NCBI GenBank assembly: GCA_024401295.1
Contig: JAKSLG010000007.1
Location: 38,243-102,242 of the forward strand
Source: Bacteroidales bacterium
GTDB taxonomy: Bacteria > Bacteroidota > Bacteroidia > Bacteroidales > Marinilabiliaceae
Direction of reading: 5' to 3'
DNA: 64,000 nt
A program made the translations under genes and the position numbers. The notes beneath the pieces are model-generated. The model was not told where the DNA came from and made no database searches. It was given only the letters and a program-made list of their open reading frames with translations. This document shows, in pieces, positions 1 through 8,324 of this stretch; positions within the stretch are counted from its first letter, which is position 1, and every line of letters starts with the position of its first letter.

Positions 1-395
1 TCATCAACGTCTGCCGATGTCGGCAAAACTCCGACAACGATACCCATTTCATCAAGTTTCCTAACGAGTTGAAACTGATCGTGAATATGCTCGGTCTCAT
101 TGAAACGAGGCACAACGACCATGCGCTTATGCATATCCATTGCTTCAGAAATTGCACCCCAACCGCCTTGCATAATAAGCAATTCTGCACCATGGATGTA
201 ATCATGCATTTCATCTCGCGTACACATCGAAAAACTTTTTTTGACGTGTTGATACGCATAATTTGTCCAACCTGTCTGAACAATAACATCCTCCGATAAA
301 TGTTCCGCCAATCGGTCAACAGCCTTTGCCATTCTCTCGAATGGCATATCCATCGTACCTAACGAAACAAATATGTATGGTCTTTGCGGAATCAC
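1..395 (-). CDS. Glycosyltransferase, GT28 C-terminal/PssE-like (partial, runs off left edge)
   Basis: The first 131 codons are in the window; the 3' end lies beyond base 1. The protein begins IPQRPYIFVSLGTMDMPF and has the motif MQGGWGAISEAM followed by VVVPR and EHIHDQ. These are hallmarks of the nucleotide-sugar-binding half of GT28 enzymes such as PssE, EpsF and Alg13, where the glycine-rich loop and the H..DQ motif bind the UDP-sugar. Such proteins usually work with a PssD/Alg14-like membrane subunit to add a sugar to a lipid-linked glycan at the inner face of the cytoplasmic membrane; no such partner is visible here and it may lie to the left. I chose a GTG start because it overlaps the TGA of the preceding acyltransferase gene (GTGA), the coupling style of this operon. 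The sugar transferred is unknown. Confidence 0.75.
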   Translation of the reverse strand, partial: MIPQRPYIFVSLGTMDMPFERMAKAVDRLAEHLSEDVIVQTGWTNYAYQHVKKSFSMCTRDEMHDYIHGAELLIMQGGWGAISEAMDMHKRMVVVPRFNETEHIHDQFQLVRKLDEMGIVVGVLPTSADVD

Positions 396-943
396 TTTTC
401 TATATCGCGTTTCTTAATGAAGACTGCAGGATTACCGCCCACAATCGACTGTGGTTCAACATCTTTAAATACTGCTGATGCTGCACCTACGATAGCATTT
501 TCTCCTATTTCGACACCCATTCCGATGAAAGCAGATGTTCCGATCCACGAACCATGATGCAACGTAATACCAGAAACAATCAAACCGTCATTTGCCGTAT
601 TGTTCATCGATGAATCATGTCCCGCCGTACACAAATAGGCATACTGAGAGACAATGCTATTCTCTTCGAGCACTACCATTGCTTGATTGTAACAAATCGT
701 ATGCGGACCTAGACAGGATCCTTTCGCCATTGACAAATTCCATGGTGCCCATATTCTTGCTGAAGCATACACATTTGCATGAATGCTTACCTTTGCACCG
801 AACAACTTCAATACACACCATCTTAAAGGCCAAAACAATTTTGTTGGGAATGGTCTGAAAAAAACTATCCTAAAGACATTCCACACAACTCGCAAAAGTT
901 TATTATGAAGCGCTACACACTTAATTTCAAGCCGTTTATGCAT
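392..943 (-). CDS. Hexapeptide-repeat acyltransferase, WcaF-like
   Basis: This 183-residue protein has a basic, hydrophobic N-terminus (about 1-40) and then left-handed beta-helix hexapeptide turns from about residue 50, with the late segment IGMGVEIGENAIVGAASAVF and the closing IVGGNPAVFIKKR. That arrangement and length fit the WcaF/colanic-acid type of O-acetyltransferase, which moves an acetyl group from acetyl-CoA to a sugar hydroxyl in the cytoplasm. A catalytic-type histidine is visible in CTAGHD (about residue 109). The ATG lies inside the end of the upstream GT4 gene (8-base overlap) and the stop overlaps the next GTG, so it is translationally coupled. The likely role is decoration of a repeat-unit sugar; the acceptor is inferred only from location. 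Confidence 0.8.
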   Translation of the reverse strand: MHKRLEIKCVALHNKLLRVVWNVFRIVFFRPFPTKLFWPLRWCVLKLFGAKVSIHANVYASARIWAPWNLSMAKGSCLGPHTICYNQAMVVLEENSIVSQYAYLCTAGHDSSMNNTANDGLIVSGITLHHGSWIGTSAFIGMGVEIGENAIVGAASAVFKDVEPQSIVGGNPAVFIKKRDIEK

Positions 944-2048
944 TTTTATTCTCTTTTAAGCGTTCATATAATCGCACAAAATCAGAAGCAATGACTTCTG
1001 AAGAATATCTCGTTTCGACCAGATGACGTCCACGACGCCCCATCTGCTCCAAATCTTCTTCATCTTTTTTCAAGAACTCACGAAGCGCCTCAACCAAAGG
1101 AGCTGTTCCGACAGGGATCCACCATCCACAATTCTCTGTGGACAGTTCTTTCCAAGGTGTACCGTGAGTCGTTATAACTGGTGTTCCGGAGGCCAATGAT
1201 TCCGTTACAACAATGCCGAAATTTTCAGAGTGCGTTGGCAATACGAACAAATCAGCATTTCGATAAAGTTCGTACTTCGCTTCGTCATAAACAGCTCCCA
1301 TGAATTGAACCATATCGCTCACGCCCAATTTGTTTGCCAAAGAGATCATATTTCGTTCATAATTTTCGTCTCCAGAACCTGCGATCTGAATCGTATAGCC
1401 AGACAACTCCTCACGAAGTTGAGCGACCGCTTCAATCAAGAAATCAACACCTTTTTTTTCATGTATACGACTCAAGAACAATATTTTGCGGTTTCTGTGC
1501 CACGAATCTTTCAATGGAATAGAATCAAGTGACAGACCATTAGGAATGACTTCAACATTTGGATTCCAACCGAGCCTTTTAAAGTTGTTTTTCTCGCTTT
1601 CAGCCGTCGTAAGGACAACATCTGCGATAGCGACGCCACGACGTTGAAAAAGCAATGTCGCAGGAAGCTTTTTAACCCAATAATTCCTTGAAACGATCCA
1701 TGGTTCAAGCATTCCATGCGGTGAATATACTACTTTATAACCCTTATTCTTGGCCCACAATGCAGTTCGAGCAGACTGAGGCAACCAGCAACAATTTGTA
1801 TGAAACACATCTGGCTTCAACTCATCAAGCAGCTGCAAAAAATCAGCCTTTGACTTATTGGAAAAAGGATTGTTGTTTTGTGGAATAAAATGCAAAGTGC
1901 CGTTTTCAATCGTTAGCATGTCATCGCTTTCGTGCGTTATGATATGCAAATCGACCATGCGGCCAAGATCGCGAGCCAGTGTTTGCATATAAACACCAAC
2001 GCCACCAGAATTTTTATCAATGGATGGTATATAGTGAACTATCCTCAT
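936..2048 (-). CDS. Glycosyltransferase family 4
   Basis: A 370-residue GT-B fold enzyme. The N-terminal half starts MRIVHYIPSIDKNSGGVGVY, with the glycine-rich loop typical of GT4 acceptor domains. The C-terminal half has FLSRIHEKKGVDFLIEA, then IAGSGDE, and the signature HSENFGIVVTESLASGTPVI, which contains the E-x7-E nucleotide-sugar-binding motif. GT4 enzymes are retaining transferases that use NDP-sugars to extend lipid-linked oligosaccharides on the cytoplasmic side of the inner membrane. The gene sits two bases after the stop of a second GT4 gene and overlaps the acyltransferase downstream. Donor and linkage cannot be read from the sequence. Confidence 0.88.
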   Translation of the reverse strand: MRIVHYIPSIDKNSGGVGVYMQTLARDLGRMVDLHIITHESDDMLTIENGTLHFIPQNNNPFSNKSKADFLQLLDELKPDVFHTNCCWLPQSARTALWAKNKGYKVVYSPHGMLEPWIVSRNYWVKKLPATLLFQRRGVAIADVVLTTAESEKNNFKRLGWNPNVEVIPNGLSLDSIPLKDSWHRNRKILFLSRIHEKKGVDFLIEAVAQLREELSGYTIQIAGSGDENYERNMISLANKLGVSDMVQFMGAVYDEAKYELYRNADLFVLPTHSENFGIVVTESLASGTPVITTHGTPWKELSTENCGWWIPVGTAPLVEALREFLKKDEEDLEQMGRRGRHLVETRYSSEVIASDFVRLYERLKENKNA

Positions 2049-2050
2049 TC

Positions 2051-3118
2051 TTACAGTAAATGACTGATAAAATACTCTGCGACAGCCTTCCCCGAAATAT
2101 TCTCACGGCTCCACTCTACGCGATGCTTCGCAAAATTCCGCACTTCTTCCTTTTTACTAGAAAGTTCTCGAAGCATATCGGAAAGTTCAGATTTGCTATC
2201 GGATGAAAAGACACGTCCAATGTCATCATCTGCAATCAACATTTTTGCGCCACAATGATCTGAACATAAAACATACAAGCCCAATGTCATAGCTTCGTTC
2301 ACAACAGCGCCCCAGCCATCGTGATGGCTTGGAAGCACTAAAACATCATAACGTTGCATTATGTCTGTCACTTTCGACATGGGCAGGCTGCCATAAAACG
2401 TTGTGTCTAAACCATTTTCTTCAGACAAGCGAACTAATGGTTCTCGTTGCTCGCCATCTCCGACAATACCCAAAGAGATGTCACAAAGTCCTACGCTGGC
2501 GTTAAGCAACAAATCTACATTCTTTCGTTTTGATAAAGCACCGACAAAAAGGACTTTCAACCTTGAATCGCTTGGAACAGGAATCGAACGTTCGTTCCAT
2601 TGCGTACAATACATGAATGGAATGACTTGCCAACGGCTACTCCAAAATTTGTAATAGCGAACAAAATCTTGCCCCATAACATATATCTTGTCAATGTACT
2701 TAACGTATTTCCAATCCGTTAGAGCAAATCGCATTGCGTGCATCCACAACGGGAACTTGTTAAGACAAGGTGGCTCCGTGATAATAACACGATGGACATT
2801 GACACTCAAAGACAACTTGAACCATTTTGCAACAATCTTGAAGGCGTTTATACCACAGAACGAACAATAAGTATCAACGTCAGCAGATGATAATAAAGCC
2901 TTCACATCATCATCTGATGGGGCAATCACAAAGCGGACATCGGTATCTTTCATGAATGAATCTGAAGACCATCCCATAGAGGTGCGCTCATCGATATCAA
3001 TGCATGGCGCGACAAAGACAACGCTTTCAATGATTGACATACGGGACAATTCATTTATAAACGGCATCTTGTGTGGCGACACACACAATTCAAAGAATAT
3101 CAGCTTCAATTTTTTCAT
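2051..3118 (-). CDS. Glycosyltransferase family 4
   Basis: This is a GT-B glycosyltransferase of about 355 residues. The C-terminal donor domain shows LKVLFVGALSKRKNVDLLL, then IVGDGEQREPL, and the GT4 motif PSHHDGWGAVVNEAMTLG with the two spaced glutamate-type positions that hold the nucleotide sugar (here Gly-Trp-Gly ... Asn-Glu-Ala). The N-terminal domain starts MKKLKLIFFELCVSPHK. The frame also opens at a TTG six bases upstream, but ATG at 3118 is the better start. The first ~29 bases overlap the end of the O-antigen polymerase/ligase-like gene, which is longer than the four-base overlaps elsewhere in the cluster. The likely function is addition of one sugar of the repeat unit. Confidence 0.85.
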   Translation of the reverse strand: MKKLKLIFFELCVSPHKMPFINELSRMSIIESVVFVAPCIDIDERTSMGWSSDSFMKDTDVRFVIAPSDDDVKALLSSADVDTYCSFCGINAFKIVAKWFKLSLSVNVHRVIITEPPCLNKFPLWMHAMRFALTDWKYVKYIDKIYVMGQDFVRYYKFWSSRWQVIPFMYCTQWNERSIPVPSDSRLKVLFVGALSKRKNVDLLLNASVGLCDISLGIVGDGEQREPLVRLSEENGLDTTFYGSLPMSKVTDIMQRYDVLVLPSHHDGWGAVVNEAMTLGLYVLCSDHCGAKMLIADDDIGRVFSSDSKSELSDMLRELSSKKEEVRNFAKHRVEWSRENISGKAVAEYFISHLL

Positions 3119-4301
3119 CAGCAATCAATTCTGACTCTTCATCAAATTCTATTTCATCAACAAGTGGAGCCTGATGTAATATGCCTGCCAGAAGCCAAAA
3201 CAATAGGCATGGCATGTAAAATGAAGTATAGAGATAGCCTTCAAAAATAGAATGGACACATATGAACACAAATATCCCCAAAAACAATTCCTTGTCCGGA
3301 AGATACTTATCACCAAAGTTTCTCAATGCTCCCCATAATATGCCTACTATGCAGATAAAAGCGAATATTCCAGTCTGCGATAGTACGGCAAGCCATCCAC
3401 TACCGGACTCAAGACGGCCCTCAACCAATTCGCCATCGACATAACCACGAGCGAAACCTATGCCAAACAATGGTGCAGATTTAAACTCTTGCCATCGCGT
3501 CGACCAGAGCTCTGTACGGGAGTTATTATCAATATCCTGCGTCGATGTCTTCTCCTCAAACGAAGAGGCATCACTCATTAAAATCGGTAAAAACATATAG
3601 ATAACAAATATGCCAATAAAAATTCCGGAAACCACTTTCGAAACATTTTGGAAATACGATTTCATATATATCATTGCTCCAACGGCTGTCGAAATCAAAC
3701 CAGCACGCGAGCCTGCAGTAAACTGCAAAAACAGAGTGAGCAAAATAAGCACTGCAAGCATCATTTTCCTTGCGGTATTTTCACTCGACATCATCTTATG
3801 AAGATTAACAAGATTGGCAACACCTGCAACCACAGCCAGCCACATAGGATGCGGAGTAAAACCGGAAAAATAGTCTTTAAATCCTATAAACTTACCATTG
3901 TAATAATTTATTCCTGCGAAATATGCGTATATATTGGCGATATTAACAAGAAAAACCAAATCGAGAATTGCAGAGAAAAGCGAAACTCGCATGTCGTAAC
4001 CATCCTCAGAATAAAGGAGGCCTGTCGACATAATGAGGACCATTACAAAAACGGCAAGACGCAAACTAAAGCTCCAATTAACCACACTGCTTATCAACAA
4101 CGCGACGATAAAAGCGACAAACACAACTGCATTACCACCACCGACACTCCTATTCAACTGATAAAAGCCCAGCAGACCTAATCCTGCAACATACGGCAGC
4201 TGGCTGAAAGATATTGGGACTATAACTGAAGAGATAAAACAAATCGCCAACAAATATGCGAACCTGTTCTCTCTGATATATTCAATCCAATCTCTAAACA
4301 C
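3090..4301 (-). CDS. O-antigen polymerase/ligase-like membrane protein (Wzy/WaaL type)
   Basis: This 403-residue protein is built of about ten to twelve hydrophobic segments, starting FAYLLAICFISSVIVPISF, with a hydrophilic loop around residues 245-300. The motif SGWLAVLSQTGIFAF after GIGFARGY resembles the conserved region of the O-antigen ligase/polymerase family (PF04932). Members either polymerise lipid-linked repeat units (Wzy) or join finished glycan to lipid A or protein (WaaL) at the periplasmic face. The start is a GTG whose first base is the last base of the upstream TAG stop. The C-terminus is a short acidic tail rich in Glu and Asp. Because the cluster also has an ABC exporter, a ligase-like role is at least as likely as a polymerase role; sequence alone does not decide. 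Confidence 0.75.
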   Translation of the reverse strand: MFRDWIEYIRENRFAYLLAICFISSVIVPISFSQLPYVAGLGLLGFYQLNRSVGGGNAVVFVAFIVALLISSVVNWSFSLRLAVFVMVLIMSTGLLYSEDGYDMRVSLFSAILDLVFLVNIANIYAYFAGINYYNGKFIGFKDYFSGFTPHPMWLAVVAGVANLVNLHKMMSSENTARKMMLAVLILLTLFLQFTAGSRAGLISTAVGAMIYMKSYFQNVSKVVSGIFIGIFVIYMFLPILMSDASSFEEKTSTQDIDNNSRTELWSTRWQEFKSAPLFGIGFARGYVDGELVEGRLESGSGWLAVLSQTGIFAFICIVGILWGALRNFGDKYLPDKELFLGIFVFICVHSIFEGYLYTSFYMPCLLFWLLAGILHQAPLVDEIEFDEESELIADEKIEADIL

Positions 4302-4822
4302 TACTTCAATCTTCTAATTAATTTCGCAGGGCAACCACCTACCAAAGTATATGGTTCCACATCCTTGGTTATTGTCGCACCGGCAGCAACCAAAGCCATC
4401 TCGCCTACTGTCACTCCAGGCAATATTGTACTATTAGCAAGGACACAACTTCCTCGTCCTAAACGAGTCATGCTGCATGTTCCTTCACGACTAACGATTC
4501 GTGGTCCATCTGAAGTTATCTTATGGAAACCAGTAATGACCGTGCAACGTGTACTGACAACGGCTTCATCCTCAATAATAATGTGGCTGACCTCATCCCC
4601 TTCTACATTGACCATAAATAGTGTTTCATGTCCTATGAAAACATTATTACCCACCTCCATCTCGCCGACTCCATGTATCTTGACTCCCTGAAAAATCTCT
4701 ACACCTTCGCCAACCTTCACTCCTGCCCATCGCCACAAACGAGACTTAAACTTCCGACAACCACTATTTGGCAAAATAGCGATTAGCAGATTAGCAAAAT
4801 ACATCCTTTTGGTGCGTATCAT
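4301..4822 (-). CDS. Hexapeptide-repeat acyltransferase
   Basis: A 173-residue protein with a short basic N-terminus (MIRTKRMYFANLLIAILPNS) and then a left-handed beta-helix: VKVGEGVEIFQGVKIHGVGE early on, and LPGVTVGEMALVAAGATIT near the end, closing with YTLVGGCPAKLIRRLK. The closing LVGG.PAK.I motif is typical of LbetaH sugar O-acetyltransferases that use acetyl-CoA. ATG at 4822 overlaps the TGA of the GT2 gene upstream (ATGA), and its stop touches the GTG of the polymerase/ligase gene. It probably acetylates a glycan intermediate; donor and acceptor are inferred from the family and context only. Confidence 0.8.
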   Translation of the reverse strand: MIRTKRMYFANLLIAILPNSGCRKFKSRLWRWAGVKVGEGVEIFQGVKIHGVGEMEVGNNVFIGHETLFMVNVEGDEVSHIIIEDEAVVSTRCTVITGFHKITSDGPRIVSREGTCSMTRLGRGSCVLANSTILPGVTVGEMALVAAGATITKDVEPYTLVGGCPAKLIRRLK

Positions 4823-5775
4823 ATCTTAAACAGTTTATAGACAAACAAATATAATCGGACTGAGACATTAATCAAACGATACTTTATCTTTTCTTTGATT
4901 GTCAGTCTGCAATTAATTGCCAAAGGATAATATGGCTTTGATTGATAGAGCTTGATTGTCTCCGAATCGACATCTACACAATTGGCAAGCGATTGCGCAA
5001 ATGCAAAAGAGACTTTATTCATCATCACTTTATATGCATCACGACTTTGGTCAACTGCACTTCGCGTAAAACCATATAACGAATCAGCAACGACAAGAAG
5101 GTCTTGGGCCTTCTTGGGATTTGCAGACTTCATGATTGAACCAGTACGTTGAAAATAGTTGTACGTGCATTTATCAACATACACTATGCGATTAGCAGAA
5201 AAATATGCTCGTGGAGTAAACTCTTGATCTTCATGATAGATTCCAACCATGAATTTCAAGTCATTAATCAATAAGAATTGTCTGCTATATAATGCACACC
5301 ATGCGGCAGGAGGCATAGAAACTGCGCACAAGAAATCGGAGCCTTGATAGATATGGTTCTCTGATTCAAAAGGTATCTCAAAAACGGATCTATCCCCATT
5401 CTCATAAAGCAGAAACGGCTTAAAACATAACACATCGAGCTTGTCTGATTCTGCTTGAGACAGCAATGCGCCTAGACAATTATCCTCAATGTAGTCATCA
5501 CTATCAACAAACCATACATATTGTCCCATAGCGATGGAAAGTCCCGTATTGCGGGCTGAACTAAGACCGCCATTCTTCTGTTCTACGACTCGAATATTTG
5601 TATTTAGTGAGGCATAGCTCAAGACGATATCCATTGCATTGTCAAGCGTGCCATCGTTGACTACAATAATCTCATACTCATCATGAGCTATATCCTGATG
5701 AAGACAACTGTCAAGGCACCGAGCTATCCACTGCTCGGTGTTGTAGACAGGTATGATTATCGAAAGACGCCTCAT
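4819..5775 (-). CDS. Glycosyltransferase family 2
   Basis: A 318-residue GT-A enzyme. The N-terminus MRRLSIIIPVYNTEQWIARC is the classic GT2 opening, followed by EIIVVNDGTLDNA, NGGLSSARNTGLS and the metal- and nucleotide-binding DSDD motif at about residue 95. GT2 enzymes are inverting transferases using NDP-sugars. The C-terminal 70 residues are basic and partly hydrophobic (ending YLFVYKLFKI) and may hold it at the membrane. Start and stop both overlap neighbours by four bases (ATGA), as expected inside one operon. Confidence 0.88.
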   Translation of the reverse strand: MRRLSIIIPVYNTEQWIARCLDSCLHQDIAHDEYEIIVVNDGTLDNAMDIVLSYASLNTNIRVVEQKNGGLSSARNTGLSIAMGQYVWFVDSDDYIEDNCLGALLSQAESDKLDVLCFKPFLLYENGDRSVFEIPFESENHIYQGSDFLCAVSMPPAAWCALYSRQFLLINDLKFMVGIYHEDQEFTPRAYFSANRIVYVDKCTYNYFQRTGSIMKSANPKKAQDLLVVADSLYGFTRSAVDQSRDAYKVMMNKVSFAFAQSLANCVDVDSETIKLYQSKPYYPLAINCRLTIKEKIKYRLINVSVRLYLFVYKLFKI

Positions 5776-6767
5776 CGAAACAACCTACAAACAAAACGGT
5801 AAATACGCAAACGGAAGAACCTTATTCTCCATGACAACATATTGTTCCATGGAATCAACTTTAGCAAGCGTATTTCATTTGACGTTCTTTCTATGGATGT
5901 AAAGAAATTTTCCAACATTGGGAAAATATTGTATCTATCCAAAATATAATTACGTGCCGTCAATATATATGGAAATCTTTCAATATATACAGCTTGAGGA
6001 TTCTGCAAAATACGTTCTATTTGAGAACATGTTCTTTCCTTGTCGTGAATATCAATAACAATAACCGCTTCTGAAGGAAAGTATTCTGAAATATTTGGAC
6101 AACCAAAATAAATAGGAACTGAATAACCTAATATTGCGTCAGCAATCTTTTCTGTCCAATAATGTTCTACACTAGAATTCTCAATACAAATGTGGAATCG
6201 ATAAGGTAGAATAGCATCAGCTTTGTCATCAATAAATTTTATCCCCGCTCCAAAGAAATCTATTTTCCCTGCAAATCGTTCAGACAAACACTTATAAAAA
6301 TCATACCTGACTACATGACCAGGCATCATTGTCTTGGATGAACATATCATCGAAATATCAGAGACCTTCTGAGGAACTTCAAGATTGCGGAGAGAAAGGT
6401 ATGGATACTTTACTTTCTTGGTCTCATGTGAAAATCCAAAATGCCAATTCAAAGCTTGTTGAGAAAGATGATTTTTGGGGGACTTGTAATGACTATGTGA
6501 CGAAATAATATGGTCAAACTGGTTCAAAAAATGATGACAGTAAGGGTTTGAATCTTCAGGTTCACCAGAGATGAATATCAAACCACCTTTTTTATATTTT
6601 ATATTAGCAAGATTAGGCAAAATATTTTCATATACTACGACATAATCCCAAACAATATCCTCGTTTGAATTCTCAACAAAATATATAGATTCTCTATACC
6701 TTTCTCTATCTAGCTGATGATAGAACAAATCATAGGAAAACGTTGTAAGTATATTGACATAAATCAT
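5772..6767 (-). CDS. Fucosyltransferase-like glycosyltransferase, GT10 family
   Basis: This 331-residue protein carries the GT10 signature in its C-terminal half: YRFHICIENSSVEHYWTEKI, then ADAILGYSVPIYFGCPNISEYFP. Family members (bacterial and animal alpha-1,3/1,4-fucosyltransferases) use this stretch to bind GDP-fucose, with conserved Glu-Asn and TEK residues. If it is a true GT10 enzyme it would add L-fucose (or a related deoxy-sugar) to a GlcNAc or similar acceptor in the cytoplasm. No GDP-fucose synthesis genes (gmd, fcl, fkp) are in the window, so donor supply must come from elsewhere. The surrounding DNA is visibly AT-rich compared with pnp or the xylose genes, consistent with transfer. 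The C-terminus is short and basic. Confidence 0.8.
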   Translation of the reverse strand: MIYVNILTTFSYDLFYHQLDRERYRESIYFVENSNEDIVWDYVVVYENILPNLANIKYKKGGLIFISGEPEDSNPYCHHFLNQFDHIISSHSHYKSPKNHLSQQALNWHFGFSHETKKVKYPYLSLRNLEVPQKVSDISMICSSKTMMPGHVVRYDFYKCLSERFAGKIDFFGAGIKFIDDKADAILPYRFHICIENSSVEHYWTEKIADAILGYSVPIYFGCPNISEYFPSEAVIVIDIHDKERTCSQIERILQNPQAVYIERFPYILTARNYILDRYNIFPMLENFFTSIERTSNEIRLLKLIPWNNMLSWRIRFFRLRIYRFVCRLFR

Positions 6768-6778
6768 AATTAAAGAAG

Positions 6779-7711
6779 CTAACGCAAAAGTATCAATGGG
6801 AATAATACAATCTTTGAGACTAACTTATAATTAAATATAGATGTTCTACTGCTTATGTTACATATCAACAGTTTTAGGAGTTCATAATAGATCATCATCG
6901 CAGAAAAGAAATTCACTTTATTCTGGCAAACACAACGGATGTAATGCTCTATTTGAGTTCGAATTACGCCTGAAGCATATATTGAATGATTGTTTTCTGA
7001 AAAATCAATAATATTCAAAATCACACGATAGTGATCTTTAAGTGATGCAAGGGTCATTTCTGTATTCATTGCAGAGCCTATTCTGTTCAGTTGATTGTAT
7101 ACCATTACTGGTATTGAAACAATAGAATTTTCAATCTGACAGAAATATCTAAATGTAAACTCTCCATCTTCTGCATAATTAATACCTTCGCTAAAACGAA
7201 GATTAATCTCATCGATGATTCTTCTACAGAACAAATAACACCATACTTCTCCATGGTAATAAACATTTGAATAGAATGTATCGACATCAGGATACGAAGT
7301 TTTGGTTAAAGATGGCAAAAAAGAACTCATGCAAACCCCATCAGAAATAAACGACACACCGTAACAAAAAATGTCAACACCATAATGACTACAAAGTTCG
7401 TTTAATAGATATACTATGGCGTCAGAGTTCAACCAATCATCAGCATCAACAAATAATACCCATTCGCCACTTGCATTATCAAGACCGACATTACGTGCAG
7501 AACCCACCCCTCCATTGTCTTTGTGGATGACATTAACAAAAGGGAACCGTTCTGCATATCCATCGATTATTGTACCTGTATTGTCTGTACTACCATCATT
7601 TACAACAAGGACTTCTATACCATCAGACACTTGACATACAATACTGTCAAGACACCTTGTAATATACGCCTCAACATTATAAGCTGGGATGATAATTGAC
7701 AACCTTACCAT
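6779..7711 (-). CDS. Glycosyltransferase family 2
   Basis: This 310-residue GT2 protein starts MVRLSIIIPAYNVEAYITRC, followed by EVLVVNDGSTDNTG, NGGVGSARNVGLDNASG and the metal-binding DADDW at about residue 94. The C-terminal part (from about 200) is variable and rich in aromatic and hydrophobic residues, ending KIVLFPLILLR. The ATG overlaps the stop of the acetyltransferase reading frame upstream, and an 11-base gap separates it from the GT10 gene. It probably adds one sugar to the growing unit. Specificity is not predictable. Confidence 0.87.
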   Translation of the reverse strand: MVRLSIIIPAYNVEAYITRCLDSIVCQVSDGIEVLVVNDGSTDNTGTIIDGYAERFPFVNVIHKDNGGVGSARNVGLDNASGEWVLFVDADDWLNSDAIVYLLNELCSHYGVDIFCYGVSFISDGVCMSSFLPSLTKTSYPDVDTFYSNVYYHGEVWCYLFCRRIIDEINLRFSEGINYAEDGEFTFRYFCQIENSIVSIPVMVYNQLNRIGSAMNTEMTLASLKDHYRVILNIIDFSENNHSIYASGVIRTQIEHYIRCVCQNKVNFFSAMMIYYELLKLLICNISSRTSIFNYKLVSKIVLFPLILLR

Positions 7712-8157
7712 TATAACGACTCCTTACATTTCAAGCCATTTCTGCTAATGATGTAAGCAGGATTGCCAACGACGACACAACCATCTGGAACTGACTTCAT
7801 GACAACACTATTAGCACCTATCGTGACATCATTACCAATGGCGATATCGCCACAGACACAGGCTCCAGAACATATCTTTACATTATCACCTATTACCGGT
7901 CTAGTGTTGTCATCGAACTGAGTCTTGACCCCAATCGTCACATTGTGCCACACTTGAAAATTACGGCCAATGCTCTTGGCATTTATCTGAGTGGAATGTC
8001 CATGATTAACGAAAAAACCTTCTCCAATATTGTCGCAGGTGATGAACGAAGTCTTATCTGCTGGGGCAAGCCAACTAATGGCCCGGCTATCGAATCCCAG
8101 GCGATAATAGAACACCGAACGATATTCTGCCATTTCGTCCATCATATAGAAAAACAC
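7711..8157 (-). CDS. Serine-acetyltransferase-like O-acetyltransferase, catalytic part (downstream half of a split gene)
   Basis: This 148-residue frame holds the full left-handed beta-helix of a CysE-like acetyltransferase: FFVNHGHSTQINAKSIGRNF, WHNVTIG, then DIAIGNDVTIGANSVVMKSV and closing VVVGNPAYIISR. In polysaccharide clusters such proteins acetylate sugars using acetyl-CoA. A normal family member also has an N-terminal helical part of 50-70 residues; here that part lies in another frame just upstream (8142-8324). The only available starts are GTG at 8157 or the ATG pair just inside. The first residues, YMMDEMAEYRSVFYYRLG, match the end of the family's helical domain (usually PE(Y/F)R..FYYR.G), so the frame begins in the middle of a domain. 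See the separate entry and finding on the frameshift. Activity of the shortened protein is uncertain. Confidence 0.7.
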   Translation of the reverse strand: MFFYMMDEMAEYRSVFYYRLGFDSRAISWLAPADKTSFITCDNIGEGFFVNHGHSTQINAKSIGRNFQVWHNVTIGVKTQFDDNTRPVIGDNVKICSGACVCGDIAIGNDVTIGANSVVMKSVPDGCVVVGNPAYIISRNGLKCKESL

Positions 8158-8324
8158 TGACGCATTGCTTTATCCTCACGACGGATATTACGTATCCAAA
8201 CCTCAAAATCCTTTCTAAACAAGTTGGGCTTAGACACAAACAAAATATAGTGAGGAACTATACGCGACCTACGAAGATAATAGAAGAACATCACTATAGC
8301 ATGGACAAAAAAACTCATAGCCAA
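8142..8324 (-). pseudogene. N-terminal fragment of the split serine-acetyltransferase-like gene
   Basis: A 60-codon frame starting MAMSFFVHAIVMFFYYLRRS, containing VPHYILFVSKPNLFRKDFEV and ending RREDKAMRQCFSI. It overlaps the 5' end of the acetyltransferase frame by 16 bases. Its helical, basic character (..RRD/..W.R.) resembles the N-terminal part of CysE-like transferases found in Bacteroidales polysaccharide loci. A single extra T in the minus-strand five-T run (plus-strand A run 8150-8154) would join it in frame to the downstream half, giving a protein of about 203 residues of usual domain order. It is therefore annotated as half of a broken or phase-variable gene. A sequencing error is an alternative. 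Confidence 0.65.

Noticed and set aside
3648-4181. 177-codon plus-strand frame
   Set aside because: Antisense of the polymerase/ligase-like membrane protein; rich in Lys, His and Asn as expected from a reversed hydrophobic gene.
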